DNA from: SB11 sp965222995
Lineage (GTDB): Bacteria > Bacteroidota > Bacteroidia > UBA8524
Reading direction: 5' to 3'
Assembly: GCA_965222995.1 (NCBI GenBank)
Contig: OZ244977.1
Coordinates: 372,001-436,000, forward strand
DNA length: 64,000 bases
The translations under genes and the position numbers were made by a program. Shown in pieces: positions 44,694-52,963 of the stretch. The stretch's first letter is position 1, and each line of letters begins with the position of its first letter. Below the pieces are notes generated by a model. The model did not search any database and was not told where the DNA came from. It saw only the letters and a list, made by a program, of their open reading frames with translations.

Positions 44694-45604
44694 AGCAAGA
44701 GTAAGTACAATAGAATTAGAACTCCCCACTGTATTAGCATCATACCATCAACTATTAAATCATAAAACCACCAATAAGTAGTCTTTACTTTGCCACTACT
44801 AATTAGTATTAGTAGTAAAAAAACAACAGTGTTGGCTACCTGTAGGTATAAATCAATAGTAATTAGCCAACTAGCTACAATAGATAGCAGGCTCATTACA
44901 ATCAATACATTATGGGTTCTTTTTATACCCCACTTTACAGGCCATGTGCTAATTTTTCTCACTGCATCAATATGGTAATCCCGCACATCAAACAGCACAC
45001 AAAGTATTAGCATAAATACAAACTGTATAGCAAGAATTACCCAATCGTTAAAATCTAATATATTATCAGCATCACCCCATAAATCACTTGCCCAACCTTT
45101 TGCCACACCATAAGCGCCCAAATACCACCATACAAAAGTGAGGATAATAGGCTTTAAAAAACCCCACTCGCGCAAGGCAACAAAACGCCCTTTGTAAGGT
45201 ATTAGAGGTAGCTCGTACAATACAGTAACCAAACCCACCCCTGAGCCAAACAAGGCCATAGTTAAAAAAGTATAGAAATGTGTATAAGCAAATACGCCTA
45301 AAATTATTGTTACTACAAAACCTGTTATATAGAATCTTAGTAAATGATTCTGTATCCATTTCTGCCTATCGTTATATGCTTTTTTTACTCCTTTTAGGCT
45401 GTAATAAATAAATGGTAATACATATAGTAAATAGCCGGCAAGCATTAGCATTATAGAGTATGAGTAAATCTCTATCTCATTAAAGAAAAATAAAAACGAT
45501 GCTTGCGTATATCCCAGCACACATAGTGCAACCCATATTCTGCTGAATATTAAGGTTCTAAACCCCTCTTGAAGCAAATTATATACGGTAAAAGGTTTAT
45601 CCAC
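44690..45604 (-). CDS. UbiA-like multi-pass membrane protein lacking the first Asp motif
   Basis: The product is 304 aa starting at GTG 45604, with about nine hydrophobic helices. The segment LFDVRDYHIDAVRKISTWPVKWG resembles the second Asp-rich motif of UbiA prenyltransferases (DxxDxxxD plus the following G-x-x-T-x-P). The first motif (NDxxDxxxD) is not found; the nearest match is KKAYNDRQKW. It is therefore either a divergent family member or one that has lost prenyltransferase activity. It is divergent from the LpxH-like gene. Confidence 0.6.
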   Translation of the reverse strand: MDKPFTVYNLLQEGFRTLIFSRIWVALCVLGYTQASFLFFFNEIEIYSYSIMLMLAGYLLYVLPFIYYSLKGVKKAYNDRQKWIQNHLLRFYITGFVVTIILGVFAYTHFYTFLTMALFGSGVGLVTVLYELPLIPYKGRFVALREWGFLKPIILTFVWWYLGAYGVAKGWASDLWGDADNILDFNDWVILAIQFVFMLILCVLFDVRDYHIDAVRKISTWPVKWGIKRTHNVLIVMSLLSIVASWLITIDLYLQVANTVVFLLLILISSGKVKTTYWWFYDLIVDGMMLIQWGVLILLYLLLL

Positions 45605-45703
45605 TATGGGGGTGTGTAATCAGGTATATTAATTTATCTAAGCGTAACAATAAGGTAAAACTCACTTTAAACCTTCGTGTCACATTCGCAAATTAATATA
45701 GAT

Positions 45704-46570
45704 ATGGGCAAGCGACAAGTTGAAATATGCGTAGTATCTGATGTACATTTAGGTACTTATGGTTGTCATGCAAGAGAGTTAGATAAGTATTTAAAATCAA
45801 TTGACCCCAAAATATTGATTTTAAATGGAGATATAATTGATGTGTGGCAGTTTAAAAAACGCTATTGGCCCGAAAGCCATATGAAAATTGTGCAGCGAAT
45901 TGTAAAAATGATAAATCGAGGCACTAAGATTTACTACCTTACCGGCAACCATGATGAAATGCTACGCCGGTTTGCTGGCTTTAGACTAAACAATTTTATT
46001 ATTGATAATAAATTAGTACTTGAGGTAGATGGTAAGAAGATGTGGTTTTTCCATGGCGATGTTTTTGATATTACTATGAAACATAGTAAATGGCTGGCTA
46101 AATTAGGTGGCTGGGGTTATGATATGCTGATATTACTAAACCGTTTCGTAAATTTTATTTCTGAAAAAATATTGGGCAAAGGAAAAGTCTCACTTTCTAA
46201 GAAAATAAAAAACAGTGTAAAGCAGGCAGTGAAGTTTATTGATGATTTTGAACAAACTGCTGTGAATATAGCTATTGATAATAAATATGATGTTGTAGCT
46301 TGCGGACATATACACCAACCTACACTTAAAGAAATAGAAACCGAAAAGGGTAATATTACGTATATTAATAGTGGTGACTGGATTGAGAACCTTACTGCTT
46401 TAGAGTACAATTTCGGTAAATGGAAAATCTTTAACTACTTTAAAGATTTTGAAACTGAAAACGAATTAGGTGCGGAAGTTGAAGTGGATGAAGAAGAACT
46501 TAATGCCATGATGATACCTAAGATAGAAAACCTTTATGAAGATATTATACGCCATACAGGGAACAGGTAA
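45704..46570 (+). CDS. UDP-2,3-diacylglucosamine diphosphatase-like metallophosphoesterase
   Basis: The product is 288 aa. The calcineurin-type motifs are all present: VSDVHLGTYG, LNGDIIDVW, LTGNHDEMLRRF, WFFHGDVFD and ACGHIHQP. The proteins of this Bacteroidota subgroup are annotated as LpxH-like and would hydrolyse UDP-2,3-diacylglucosamine to lipid X in lipid A synthesis. A GTG at 45677 gives nine more residues; ATG 45704 (MGKRQVEICVVSD) is the more natural start. It overlaps the following glycosyltransferase gene by 35 bases. Confidence 0.85.
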   Translation: MGKRQVEICVVSDVHLGTYGCHARELDKYLKSIDPKILILNGDIIDVWQFKKRYWPESHMKIVQRIVKMINRGTKIYYLTGNHDEMLRRFAGFRLNNFIIDNKLVLEVDGKKMWFFHGDVFDITMKHSKWLAKLGGWGYDMLILLNRFVNFISEKILGKGKVSLSKKIKNSVKQAVKFIDDFEQTAVNIAIDNKYDVVACGHIHQPTLKEIETEKGNITYINSGDWIENLTALEYNFGKWKIFNYFKDFETENELGAEVEVDEEELNAMMIPKIENLYEDIIRHTGNR

Positions 46571-47537
46571 CGGGCATGTGAGCCGTGCTAGAGAAATTAT
46601 CCCTCATCTTGCTACACAAGGTGAGTTGGATATTTTAATTAGTGGTACACAAAGCGAAGTAGATGTTAACTATCCTGTAAGGTATAACCTTCACGGGTGG
46701 AGTTTCACATTTGGGAAAAAGGGTGGTGTTGATTTTTGGGATAGCTGGAAACGAATGCGAACAGCTACTTTATTAAAAGACATTTACAATTTCCCAGTAA
46801 ACAATTATGACTTAATAATTAGTGACTTTGAACCTGTAAGTACGTGGGCATGTAAGTTAAGAGGAAAACCCTGTATAGCTATGGGGCATCAAGCTGCTTT
46901 TTTATCTAAAAAAACACCCAGGCCTAAAAAGGAAAGTCACTTTTTCGAGTTTGTTTTTAAGCATTATTCTCCTTGCACAGAAGCTATTGGGTTCCATTAC
47001 GAAAGGTACGACGATTTTATTCGTACTCCTGTAATCCGTGGCGATGTTAGAAAGCTAGACCCTAAAAACTTAGGTCATATAACTACCTATTTACCTGCAC
47101 ATGATGATAGGTTTTTAGCCACCAAATTCAACAAAATAAAAGGGATGAAATTTGAGGTGTTTAGCAAGCATACCGATAAACCCTATGTGGAAGGTAATAC
47201 CCATGTTTTCCCGATAAATAGTGAGGCATATACCAAAAGTTTAGAGGGTTGTATGGGTTTAATAACTGCAGGTGGTTTTGAAGCACCTACAGAAGCTATT
47301 TATCTAAACAAAAAAGTAATGGTAGTGCCTATGATAGGGCAGTATGAGCAGCACTGTAATGCTTTGGGAGCAAAAAAAGCAGGCTGCACAGTAATTACTG
47401 AGATAAATGGCAATTTTTTAAACCAGCTAAACAGTTGGGTAGAATACGCAAACCCTGTAACTATTAATTACCCTGATGAAACAGCAGAACTAATAGGTAA
47501 TTTAGTAGCAAGGCATCGTAAGTTTGCAGAAGTTTAG
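46536..47537 (+). CDS. Glycosyltransferase family protein (MurG-like GT-B fold)
   Basis: The product is 333 aa. The N-terminus MKILYAIQGTGNGHVSRA and the C-terminal donor-site stretch LITAGGFEAPTEAIYLNKKV show a GT-B glycosyltransferase similar to the MurG/UGT group. It has no transmembrane helix. The 35-base overlap with the LpxH-like gene indicates strict coupling and suggests that both act on a lipid-linked sugar. The acceptor is unknown. The convergent GNAT gene begins its stop one base away. Confidence 0.85.
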   Translation: MKILYAIQGTGNGHVSRAREIIPHLATQGELDILISGTQSEVDVNYPVRYNLHGWSFTFGKKGGVDFWDSWKRMRTATLLKDIYNFPVNNYDLIISDFEPVSTWACKLRGKPCIAMGHQAAFLSKKTPRPKKESHFFEFVFKHYSPCTEAIGFHYERYDDFIRTPVIRGDVRKLDPKNLGHITTYLPAHDDRFLATKFNKIKGMKFEVFSKHTDKPYVEGNTHVFPINSEAYTKSLEGCMGLITAGGFEAPTEAIYLNKKVMVVPMIGQYEQHCNALGAKKAGCTVITEINGNFLNQLNSWVEYANPVTINYPDETAELIGNLVARHRKFAEV

Positions 47538-47538
47538 G

Positions 47539-48288
47539 CTACTCTATTCTTTCTTTCAATAACTTAGTAAAACCTTTTCTACTGTATGGCATGTGGGTTA
47601 AAAACTCGCCTTTATAAAATACGTTAAAAGTGCCGTAGGGGGTACTCATGCTTTGAGCTTCTTTTGCAGTTTCTAATTTTTTAGTAAAAACAGCTATACC
47701 CAATTCTTGGGCAGCAATACTCATTTCTTTTATATATAGGTTTAAAAAAGGGCACTGGTCGCTAAAGTACATAGTTATGCCGTCTTTATCACTGTCTTTC
47801 AGTCCCTTTGCGGTGTCAATAAACTTAGGGTCAGGTGCCTCTTTCTTGTACTTCTTTACTAAAAGCTCAAAGTAAGGCTCAGCAGTATCACAAACCTCAA
47901 ACCCTTGTTTCAAAAAGAACTTCTTATCGGTTAAAAAAGGTTTTTTACTGGTAATAACACAAACACCATCCATGTTTTCACTATCCTTTTCACAAGCCGC
48001 TAAAAGCTGTTTAGCATACCCATGCTTTTGGTGTTGACCTGAAACCCACAAACAATGGATAAACATATAACCGTCTGCCTTCACAGGTCTCCAAGCATAT
48101 TCAGCAGGTATATACTCAATAAAAACCTTACCGCGTATATCCATTTTTTTAAACTGCAAGCCTTCTTTAAACCTGTTAGTAAGCCACTTTTTCTTTAGCT
48201 CAACACCGCCTTGGTTTTTCTTATCAGAAATGGCACAGCAAATATGCTCTTGCTCTATGTTTTCTTTAGATAGTGTTATCATTTCCAT
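47539..48288 (-). CDS. GNAT N-acetyltransferase with YoaP-like C-terminal domain
   Basis: The product is 249 aa. The N-terminal GNAT domain has the acetyl-CoA loop region LWVSGQHQKHGYAKQLLAAC. The C-terminal half resembles YoaP, a thioredoxin-like domain with a lone Cys (FSDQCPFLNLYIKEM) and ends SRKGFTKLLKERIE. Substrate unknown. A -7 box lies 7 bases before the ATG, so the gene is monocistronic with almost no leader. Confidence 0.85.
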   Translation of the reverse strand: MEMITLSKENIEQEHICCAISDKKNQGGVELKKKWLTNRFKEGLQFKKMDIRGKVFIEYIPAEYAWRPVKADGYMFIHCLWVSGQHQKHGYAKQLLAACEKDSENMDGVCVITSKKPFLTDKKFFLKQGFEVCDTAEPYFELLVKKYKKEAPDPKFIDTAKGLKDSDKDGITMYFSDQCPFLNLYIKEMSIAAQELGIAVFTKKLETAKEAQSMSTPYGTFNVFYKGEFLTHMPYSRKGFTKLLKERIE

Positions 48289-48295
48289 AATACTT

Positions 48296-48303
48296 CAAAA
48301 ATA
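48296..48303 (-). promoter_or_regulatory. -7 box TATTTTTG for the GNAT-YoaP gene
   Basis: Consensus box on the minus strand, 7 bases from the ATG at 48288. A TTTTG lies about 16 bases further upstream and could be a -33 element. Confidence 0.55.
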
Positions 48304-48384
48304 ATAGCTCAATCTTTCTCAAAATATGACCTTTGTTAAGTTGTGTACATGAGAATTGTCATTTTTAGCTCTTTATACTTAGAG

Positions 48385-48392
48385 TAATTTTG
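48385..48392 (+). promoter_or_regulatory. -7 box TAATTTTG for the cupin gene
   Basis: Consensus TAnnTTTG, 23 bases before the ATG at 48416. Confidence 0.5.
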
Positions 48393-48415
48393 TTACAAAA
48401 TAATCCCTTAAAATT

Positions 48416-48712
48416 ATGGTAATTAAAACAGCTTTAGAAGAATTAGAAAACTCAAAACATCCTATTGCTAAAATTATGCATAATAATGGCGACTGTAAAA
48501 CATTAGCCATAGTTTTTAGAAAAGGGATGGTATTAAAGGAGCATAAAACCAATACACCTGCCACCTTAGTAGTTGTAGAAGGTGAAGTAGAATACAGAAC
48601 AGCTAAGGAAAGTATTATTCTTAAAAAGTTTAATCAAACAGGTATTACAGTAGGCTTATTGCACGAGGTAGAAGCCAAAGCAGATTGTGTTTGCTTATTG
48701 ATAAAAGGCTGA
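48416..48712 (+). CDS. Small single-domain cupin-like protein
   Basis: The product is 98 aa, a cupin barrel. Conserved parts are LKEHKTNTPATLVVVEGEVEYR (a partial cupin motif 1, with one His) and GLLHEVEAKADCVCLLIKG (motif 2, with one His). Few metal ligands are present, so it may bind a small ligand rather than catalyse. It is followed after 39 bases by an unrelated orphan gene. Confidence 0.75.
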   Translation: MVIKTALEELENSKHPIAKIMHNNGDCKTLAIVFRKGMVLKEHKTNTPATLVVVEGEVEYRTAKESIILKKFNQTGITVGLLHEVEAKADCVCLLIKG

Positions 48713-48751
48713 TTTATAAATCAAAAATTAATTAAAAATCTATCAATTATT

Positions 48752-49405
48752 ATGGGAGAAAATTCACACAAAATCCTTCTTTTCTTAAAGTTTGGTTCAG
48801 AGGAGAATATATTAGACCTTTATGAGAATGGTACAATATATATGAATACAGTCAGTTGGTTTAAAGGAGTTGATGATAATTATTTAAGGGGTGATGAATA
48901 TGAGGGGCTATCTAAAATAGTGAATTACTCTAAAGGGAAATTCAGAATTGAAAGTATAAATTATGAAGGAAACTATGAAAAGCTGCAAATTAGGCAGTCT
49001 GATAAGAATACTAAAGGTAATATTTATAGTTTGTTTTGCGTGTCAAATTTTTTCGAGCCTAATCCTATGAATTTTAAAATAGATAAAAGGGTAGAAGAGT
49101 TTGGCTCTCATTGTTTGATAATTAAAAACTGCCCTAAGTTTTTATCTTTAATGGAGGAAGGATTAAACGACTTAGGGTATAAACATAGCCATGGTTTTGT
49201 TAGGTATTATAATGCAGATAAGGTTAATGGTAACATTAATTTATTTCATAAAAGAGAAGAGTTTAAATACCAAAATGAATTTAGATTCTTAGTTACAAAG
49301 GATAAAGAAGAGTCTATAAAATTTCATATAGGTAGCTTAAAGGATATTTCAGAAATCGCAGTTTCAAGTGAAGCTAAATATCTTGAGCTAATATCTAAGA
49401 AATAG
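48752..49405 (+). CDS. Orphan hypothetical protein, possibly DUF2971-like
   Basis: The product is 217 aa, not confidently recognised. The order of pieces is reminiscent of DUF2971 and related proteins: an N-terminal LYENGTIYMNTVSWFKG followed by an acidic DDNYLRGDEYEGL, and a late FKYQNEFRFLV (compare the E-x-E-(W/Y)-R of that family). There is no signal peptide or membrane segment. The gene looks more AT-rich than glyA next to it, which may reflect recent acquisition. Related families occur in accessory and defence islands, but nothing here shows such a role. Confidence 0.65.
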   Translation: MGENSHKILLFLKFGSEENILDLYENGTIYMNTVSWFKGVDDNYLRGDEYEGLSKIVNYSKGKFRIESINYEGNYEKLQIRQSDKNTKGNIYSLFCVSNFFEPNPMNFKIDKRVEEFGSHCLIIKNCPKFLSLMEEGLNDLGYKHSHGFVRYYNADKVNGNINLFHKREEFKYQNEFRFLVTKDKEESIKFHIGSLKDISEIAVSSEAKYLELISKK

Positions 49406-49460
49406 TTATCATAATATCAAATTTTCAAATCTTCAAATTCCCACGTATCTTGCACCCTGT

Positions 49461-50747
49461 ATGGCAACACAAGCAATGAACAGAGATACGGCAATCTTCG
49501 ATTTAATTACGGAAGAAGGAAAACGTCAAGAATACGGTATTGAGTTAATAGCATCAGAAAACTTTGTTAGTAAACAAGTAATGGAAGCTATGGGTAGCGT
49601 GCTCACCAATAAATATGCTGAAGGCTTACCGGGCAAGCGTTATTATGGCGGTTGTGACGTGGTAGACAAGGTGGAGAACTTGGCCATAGAGCGTGTAAAA
49701 CAATTGTTTGGTGCAGAGTGGGCAAATGTGCAACCTCATAGTGGTGCACAAGCCAATGCTGCTGTAATGCTAGCCGTACTTAAACCGGGTGATAAAATTT
49801 TAGGGTTCGACCTTTCGCATGGCGGGCATTTAACACACGGCTCACCCGTTAACTTTTCAGGGAAACTATACGTTCCTTCTTTCTACGGTGTAGAAGAAGA
49901 AACAGGCTTAATAGATTTTGATAAAATTGAAGCGACTGCCGAGCGCGAGCAACCTAAACTAATTATTTGTGGGGCATCGTCATACAGTCGCGATTGGGAT
50001 TATAAACGCTTACGTGAAATAGCTGATAAAGTAGGGGCTTTATTATTAGCAGATATATCTCACCCTAGCGGGCTAATAGCCAAAGGATTTTTAAATAATC
50101 CTTTACCGCATTGCCATATAGTTACCAGTACAACCCATAAAACATTACGTGGACCTCGTGGGGGTGTAATAATGATGGGGCAAGATTTTGATAACCCTTG
50201 GGGTTTAAAAACACCTAAAGGAGTAGTTAAAAAAATGAGTGCTTTGCTTGATGGGGCTGTGTTCCCGGGCACACAAGGCGGACCATTAGAGCATGTTATT
50301 GCTTCTAAAGCTGTTGCCTTTGGTGAGGCATTGACCGATGATTATAAAAACTACTGCGAACAAGTAATTAAAAATGCACGTGCTATGGCAGATGCTTTTG
50401 TAGCTAAAGGCTACAAAGTAATATCTGGCGGTACGGATAACCACATGATGCTGATTGACCTACGTAGTAAAGACGTAAGCGGTAAACTAGCAGAGAATAC
50501 CTTGGTTAAAGCAGACATTACCATAAACAAAAATATGGTGCCGTTTGATGATAAATCTCCATTTGTAACCAGTGGTATGCGTATAGGTTCTTCTGCCGTA
50601 ACCTCAAGAGGTATGAAAGAAGACGATGTAGTGAAAATTGTTGACTTAATAGACGAAGTATTGAGTAACCATGATAGCGATGCTGTTATCGCTGATGTAC
50701 GCAAGCGCATCAACACGTGGATGGCAGACTTTCCATTATATGCATAA
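49461..50747 (+). CDS. glyA: Serine hydroxymethyltransferase
   Basis: The product is 428 aa. It contains the PLP-lysine motif STTHKTLRGPRGG, the substrate loop YYGGCDVVDKVE, and DLSHGGHLTHGSPVNFSG. It interconverts serine and glycine with transfer of the one-carbon unit to tetrahydrofolate, feeding the same pool used by metF at 9824. The start at ATG 49461 follows a weak -7-like TATCTTG. An internal ATG at 49476 is an alternative. Confidence 0.97.
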   Translation: MATQAMNRDTAIFDLITEEGKRQEYGIELIASENFVSKQVMEAMGSVLTNKYAEGLPGKRYYGGCDVVDKVENLAIERVKQLFGAEWANVQPHSGAQANAAVMLAVLKPGDKILGFDLSHGGHLTHGSPVNFSGKLYVPSFYGVEEETGLIDFDKIEATAEREQPKLIICGASSYSRDWDYKRLREIADKVGALLLADISHPSGLIAKGFLNNPLPHCHIVTSTTHKTLRGPRGGVIMMGQDFDNPWGLKTPKGVVKKMSALLDGAVFPGTQGGPLEHVIASKAVAFGEALTDDYKNYCEQVIKNARAMADAFVAKGYKVISGGTDNHMMLIDLRSKDVSGKLAENTLVKADITINKNMVPFDDKSPFVTSGMRIGSSAVTSRGMKEDDVVKIVDLIDEVLSNHDSDAVIADVRKRINTWMADFPLYA

Positions 50748-50763
50748 CTTAAAAAAACTCTCG

Positions 50764-50869
50764 CGTCATTGCGAGGTCTTCCGAAGCAATCTTTTTAGGT
50801 TTAGATAGATTGCTTCACTTTCTTGAATTTTTAAAGCAAAATAATTTGTCAAGCTCGTTCGCAATGACG
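50764..50869. repeat. Nested palindromic (REP-like) intergenic element
   Basis: The outer arms CGTCATTGCGA (50764-50774) and TCGCAATGACG (50859-50869) are perfectly complementary over 11 bases. Inside them GAAGCAATCT (50783-50792) pairs with AGATTGCTTC (50807-50816). Such elements are dispersed in many Bacteroidota genomes. It lies between the convergent glyA and nucleoid protein genes. Confidence 0.8.
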
Positions 50870-50877
50870 TGTTAGCA

Positions 50878-50977
50878 GTCATATTGAGTAAAGTCGAAAC
50901 ATAGTGCAAGTGCGGTAGGTTGTCATTCCGAATTTATTTCGTAATCTATGTGATGTCATCCAGAGTGAAGTCGAAAG
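50878..50977. repeat. Short direct repeats of a second intergenic family
   Basis: Two imperfect copies read GTCAT, then GAGT(A/G)AAGTCGAAA. They start at 50878 and 50955 and are about 77 bases apart. Between them, at 50920-50941, is a third element (GTCATTCCGAATTTATTTCG). All three are of the type scattered through Bacteroidota intergenic DNA. Confidence 0.6.
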
Positions 50978-50991
50978 GTGTGAAGGTGAAA

Positions 50992-52041
50992 TTAATTCTC
51001 TTCATCGTAATACACCTTGTAAAACTTTTTCCCAGTATCTTCATCATAGCCACGTTCTATTAAGCTACGGTCACCATGTATGTATATATGGAAGTTTTTA
51101 TCCAACTTTAGCACACTTTTAAAAACGCGCCCTTGCTTTTTTACTGCTGAGGTAGAAATCTCAAAATCTTCTGTAAAAGAAAAGTCGTTTTCACGCTGGT
51201 AGTTTTTGGTAAACGTGTCGAATGTATTCACTAAAGCAGGTTCTTCAAATACCTCTTCGCTAAAGGTAGCAGTATCCATAGTATCACTTTTTTTAAAGAA
51301 CTCTGCTGAGCGATTTAGTAAACCAATCTGGTCGGGTTTGGCAACCTCAAACTGTTTAGGTAACTCGTTCATTACAAATTCTTTACACATACGCATGTAA
51401 TTGGTGGTGTGGTAATAGGCATCTTGCTTTTGCTCTACACATAAAAAATCATCTACCCAGTATTGCGCTTCGGTACTTCGGTTAGTATTGTCTACCACAG
51501 CTACATCCAAACCCTCATTATCCGTATTAAAAATAATGCAGCCTTTATCTAAATGCTTAGGGTCTATACCCTCTAAAAAGTTAATTTTTGATAAGCCTGT
51601 TTTGGTAAACTCTACATTAATAAACTTGTCTTTATTTTCTGATTTAAAAATACCCAAAGCATCTACAGGTTGGTTGTTTATATCACAGTCTTGTAACAGA
51701 GCTATATAAACCTCACCTCCTTTAATTTTTGGGTGGTCGCTACACTCATACAAATGCTTGCAAATGTCTTTTGATAGACTTTGGAACAAGCTTTTATCAG
51801 CAAAAATTTTTTGAGCAAAGCTAAATACCTCATTCAAATCTAAGCTTGAGGAGTGGGTGAACCTAAACAATTCATCGGTATTAAAAGGTTTTAAGAAGAA
51901 TTTCAGCAGTGTACGTTCATCATTACCACTTATCTCATTTAAAACATTGCGGTCGCTAAGTTTAATACCTTCTTCTTTATGCTTGTTACCTGAATAATGG
52001 ATATTGAGTTGCGAAATTTTTGCTTCAGAAAAGTCTATCAT
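50992..52041 (-). CDS. Nucleoid-associated protein (NdpA/YejK family)
   Basis: The product is 349 aa. It starts MIDFSEAKISQLNIHYSGN, the usual N-terminus of the 37-kDa nucleoid-associated family. The frame can be read from a TTG at 52050, but the -7 box ends 6 bases before the ATG at 52041. The family associates with the nucleoid; the molecular role is not well defined. It lies beside repeats on its 3' side and is divergent from the transglutaminase-like gene. Confidence 0.88.
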   Translation of the reverse strand: MIDFSEAKISQLNIHYSGNKHKEEGIKLSDRNVLNEISGNDERTLLKFFLKPFNTDELFRFTHSSSLDLNEVFSFAQKIFADKSLFQSLSKDICKHLYECSDHPKIKGGEVYIALLQDCDINNQPVDALGIFKSENKDKFINVEFTKTGLSKINFLEGIDPKHLDKGCIIFNTDNEGLDVAVVDNTNRSTEAQYWVDDFLCVEQKQDAYYHTTNYMRMCKEFVMNELPKQFEVAKPDQIGLLNRSAEFFKKSDTMDTATFSEEVFEEPALVNTFDTFTKNYQRENDFSFTEDFEISTSAVKKQGRVFKSVLKLDKNFHIYIHGDRSLIERGYDEDTGKKFYKVYYDEEN

Positions 52042-52047
52042 GGTGAA

Positions 52048-52055
52048 CAAAAATA
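52048..52055 (-). promoter_or_regulatory. -7 box TATTTTTG for the nucleoid protein gene
   Basis: Consensus box on the minus strand with 6 bases to the ATG at 52041. A TTTTG about 24 bases further upstream is a possible but long-spaced -33 element. Confidence 0.55.
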
Positions 52056-52094
52056 AGTAATTGTTTAAGGGCTTTATTTCAAAATCTCACTTAT

Positions 52095-52102
52095 TACATT
52101 TG
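52095..52102 (+). promoter_or_regulatory. -7 box TACATTTG before the transglutaminase-like gene
   Basis: Consensus box only 3 bases before the ATG at 52106. If it is real, the transcript is leaderless or the true start lies further downstream. Confidence 0.4.
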
Positions 52103-52105
52103 TGT

Positions 52106-52960
52106 ATGCTCTCTTCCATAAAGAAACTACTACGCCGTGCACCTATATTTTTTCCCATTCGGTTTTGGTTAGTACTTACCAAACCTCAAAAAAAAGTGTT
52201 GGAAGAAGAGAACTACAACAGCTATAACCACAAAGAAGATATACCACAGGCCTTTTATACTGAAAACGAAAAAATGCAGGTGAAAGGTGAAACTACTTTT
52301 GAGCGAGCGTTACATATTGCTACTTACCTTAAAGGGAACTACCCCGGAGGGGCAAAAAACTTAGGCTATTCATCAGAGAAAACACTGCATACTTTACAAA
52401 CCAAACCCGAAGGTACTTGTGGCGATTACTCGCAAGTGTATATACTGTTTTGTATTTTAAATTATATAAAAGTTCGCGAGTGGGGTGTACACGATAAAGT
52501 ATATAAAAACACAGTCGGACATGTGTTTAATGAGGTCTATCTACCCGAACAAAACCAATGGATGTGTATTGATTTACACTTCGCTATTTACTTTAGAGAT
52601 AAAGTCACACAACGGGTATTGTCCATGCCTGATATTATCCAAATGACAGCAGATGGTAATGAGGATAGCATAGAGATAGTACACTTTCTCCCCATTAAAG
52701 ATAGTGATGAGGGTAGAGAGTATATTAAAAACATCTATTTCGGTCGGACTTATTTATTCTTTCTGCTGACGAAGTATCACAACAAAAAAATGGATGATAT
52801 GCTTAATAAGTTAAAAAAACTACCCATACCATTAGTGCATCTATTATTAATTTTCAGGGGGCACTACTACAAGTATATGCTGGTATTTAGCCAAAAGACT
52901 GAAAAAGAAATAAACCAAAAACTAAAAGTTATTTTTAAGAGTTATAAAGCATTAATATAA
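52106..52960 (+). CDS. Transglutaminase-like domain protein
   Basis: The product is 284 aa with the transglutaminase/protease-type triad: Cys in GTCGDYSQVYIL, His in VGHVFNEVYL, and Asp in MCIDLHFAIYF. Similar proteins in bacteria act as peptidases rather than crosslinkers. There is no clear signal peptide; a basic hydrophobic stretch (FFPIRFWLVLT) near the N-terminus could bind membrane. A longer frame starts at 52061. The helicase gene follows after three bases, so they share an operon. Confidence 0.8.
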   Translation: MLSSIKKLLRRAPIFFPIRFWLVLTKPQKKVLEEENYNSYNHKEDIPQAFYTENEKMQVKGETTFERALHIATYLKGNYPGGAKNLGYSSEKTLHTLQTKPEGTCGDYSQVYILFCILNYIKVREWGVHDKVYKNTVGHVFNEVYLPEQNQWMCIDLHFAIYFRDKVTQRVLSMPDIIQMTADGNEDSIEIVHFLPIKDSDEGREYIKNIYFGRTYLFFLLTKYHNKKMDDMLNKLKKLPIPLVHLLLIFRGHYYKYMLVFSQKTEKEINQKLKVIFKSYKALI

Positions 52961-52963
52961 CCC

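Noticed and set aside
52061..52105. Upstream ATG for the transglutaminase-like gene
   Set aside because: The added 15 residues have no conserved character and would place the start upstream of the only visible -7 box.
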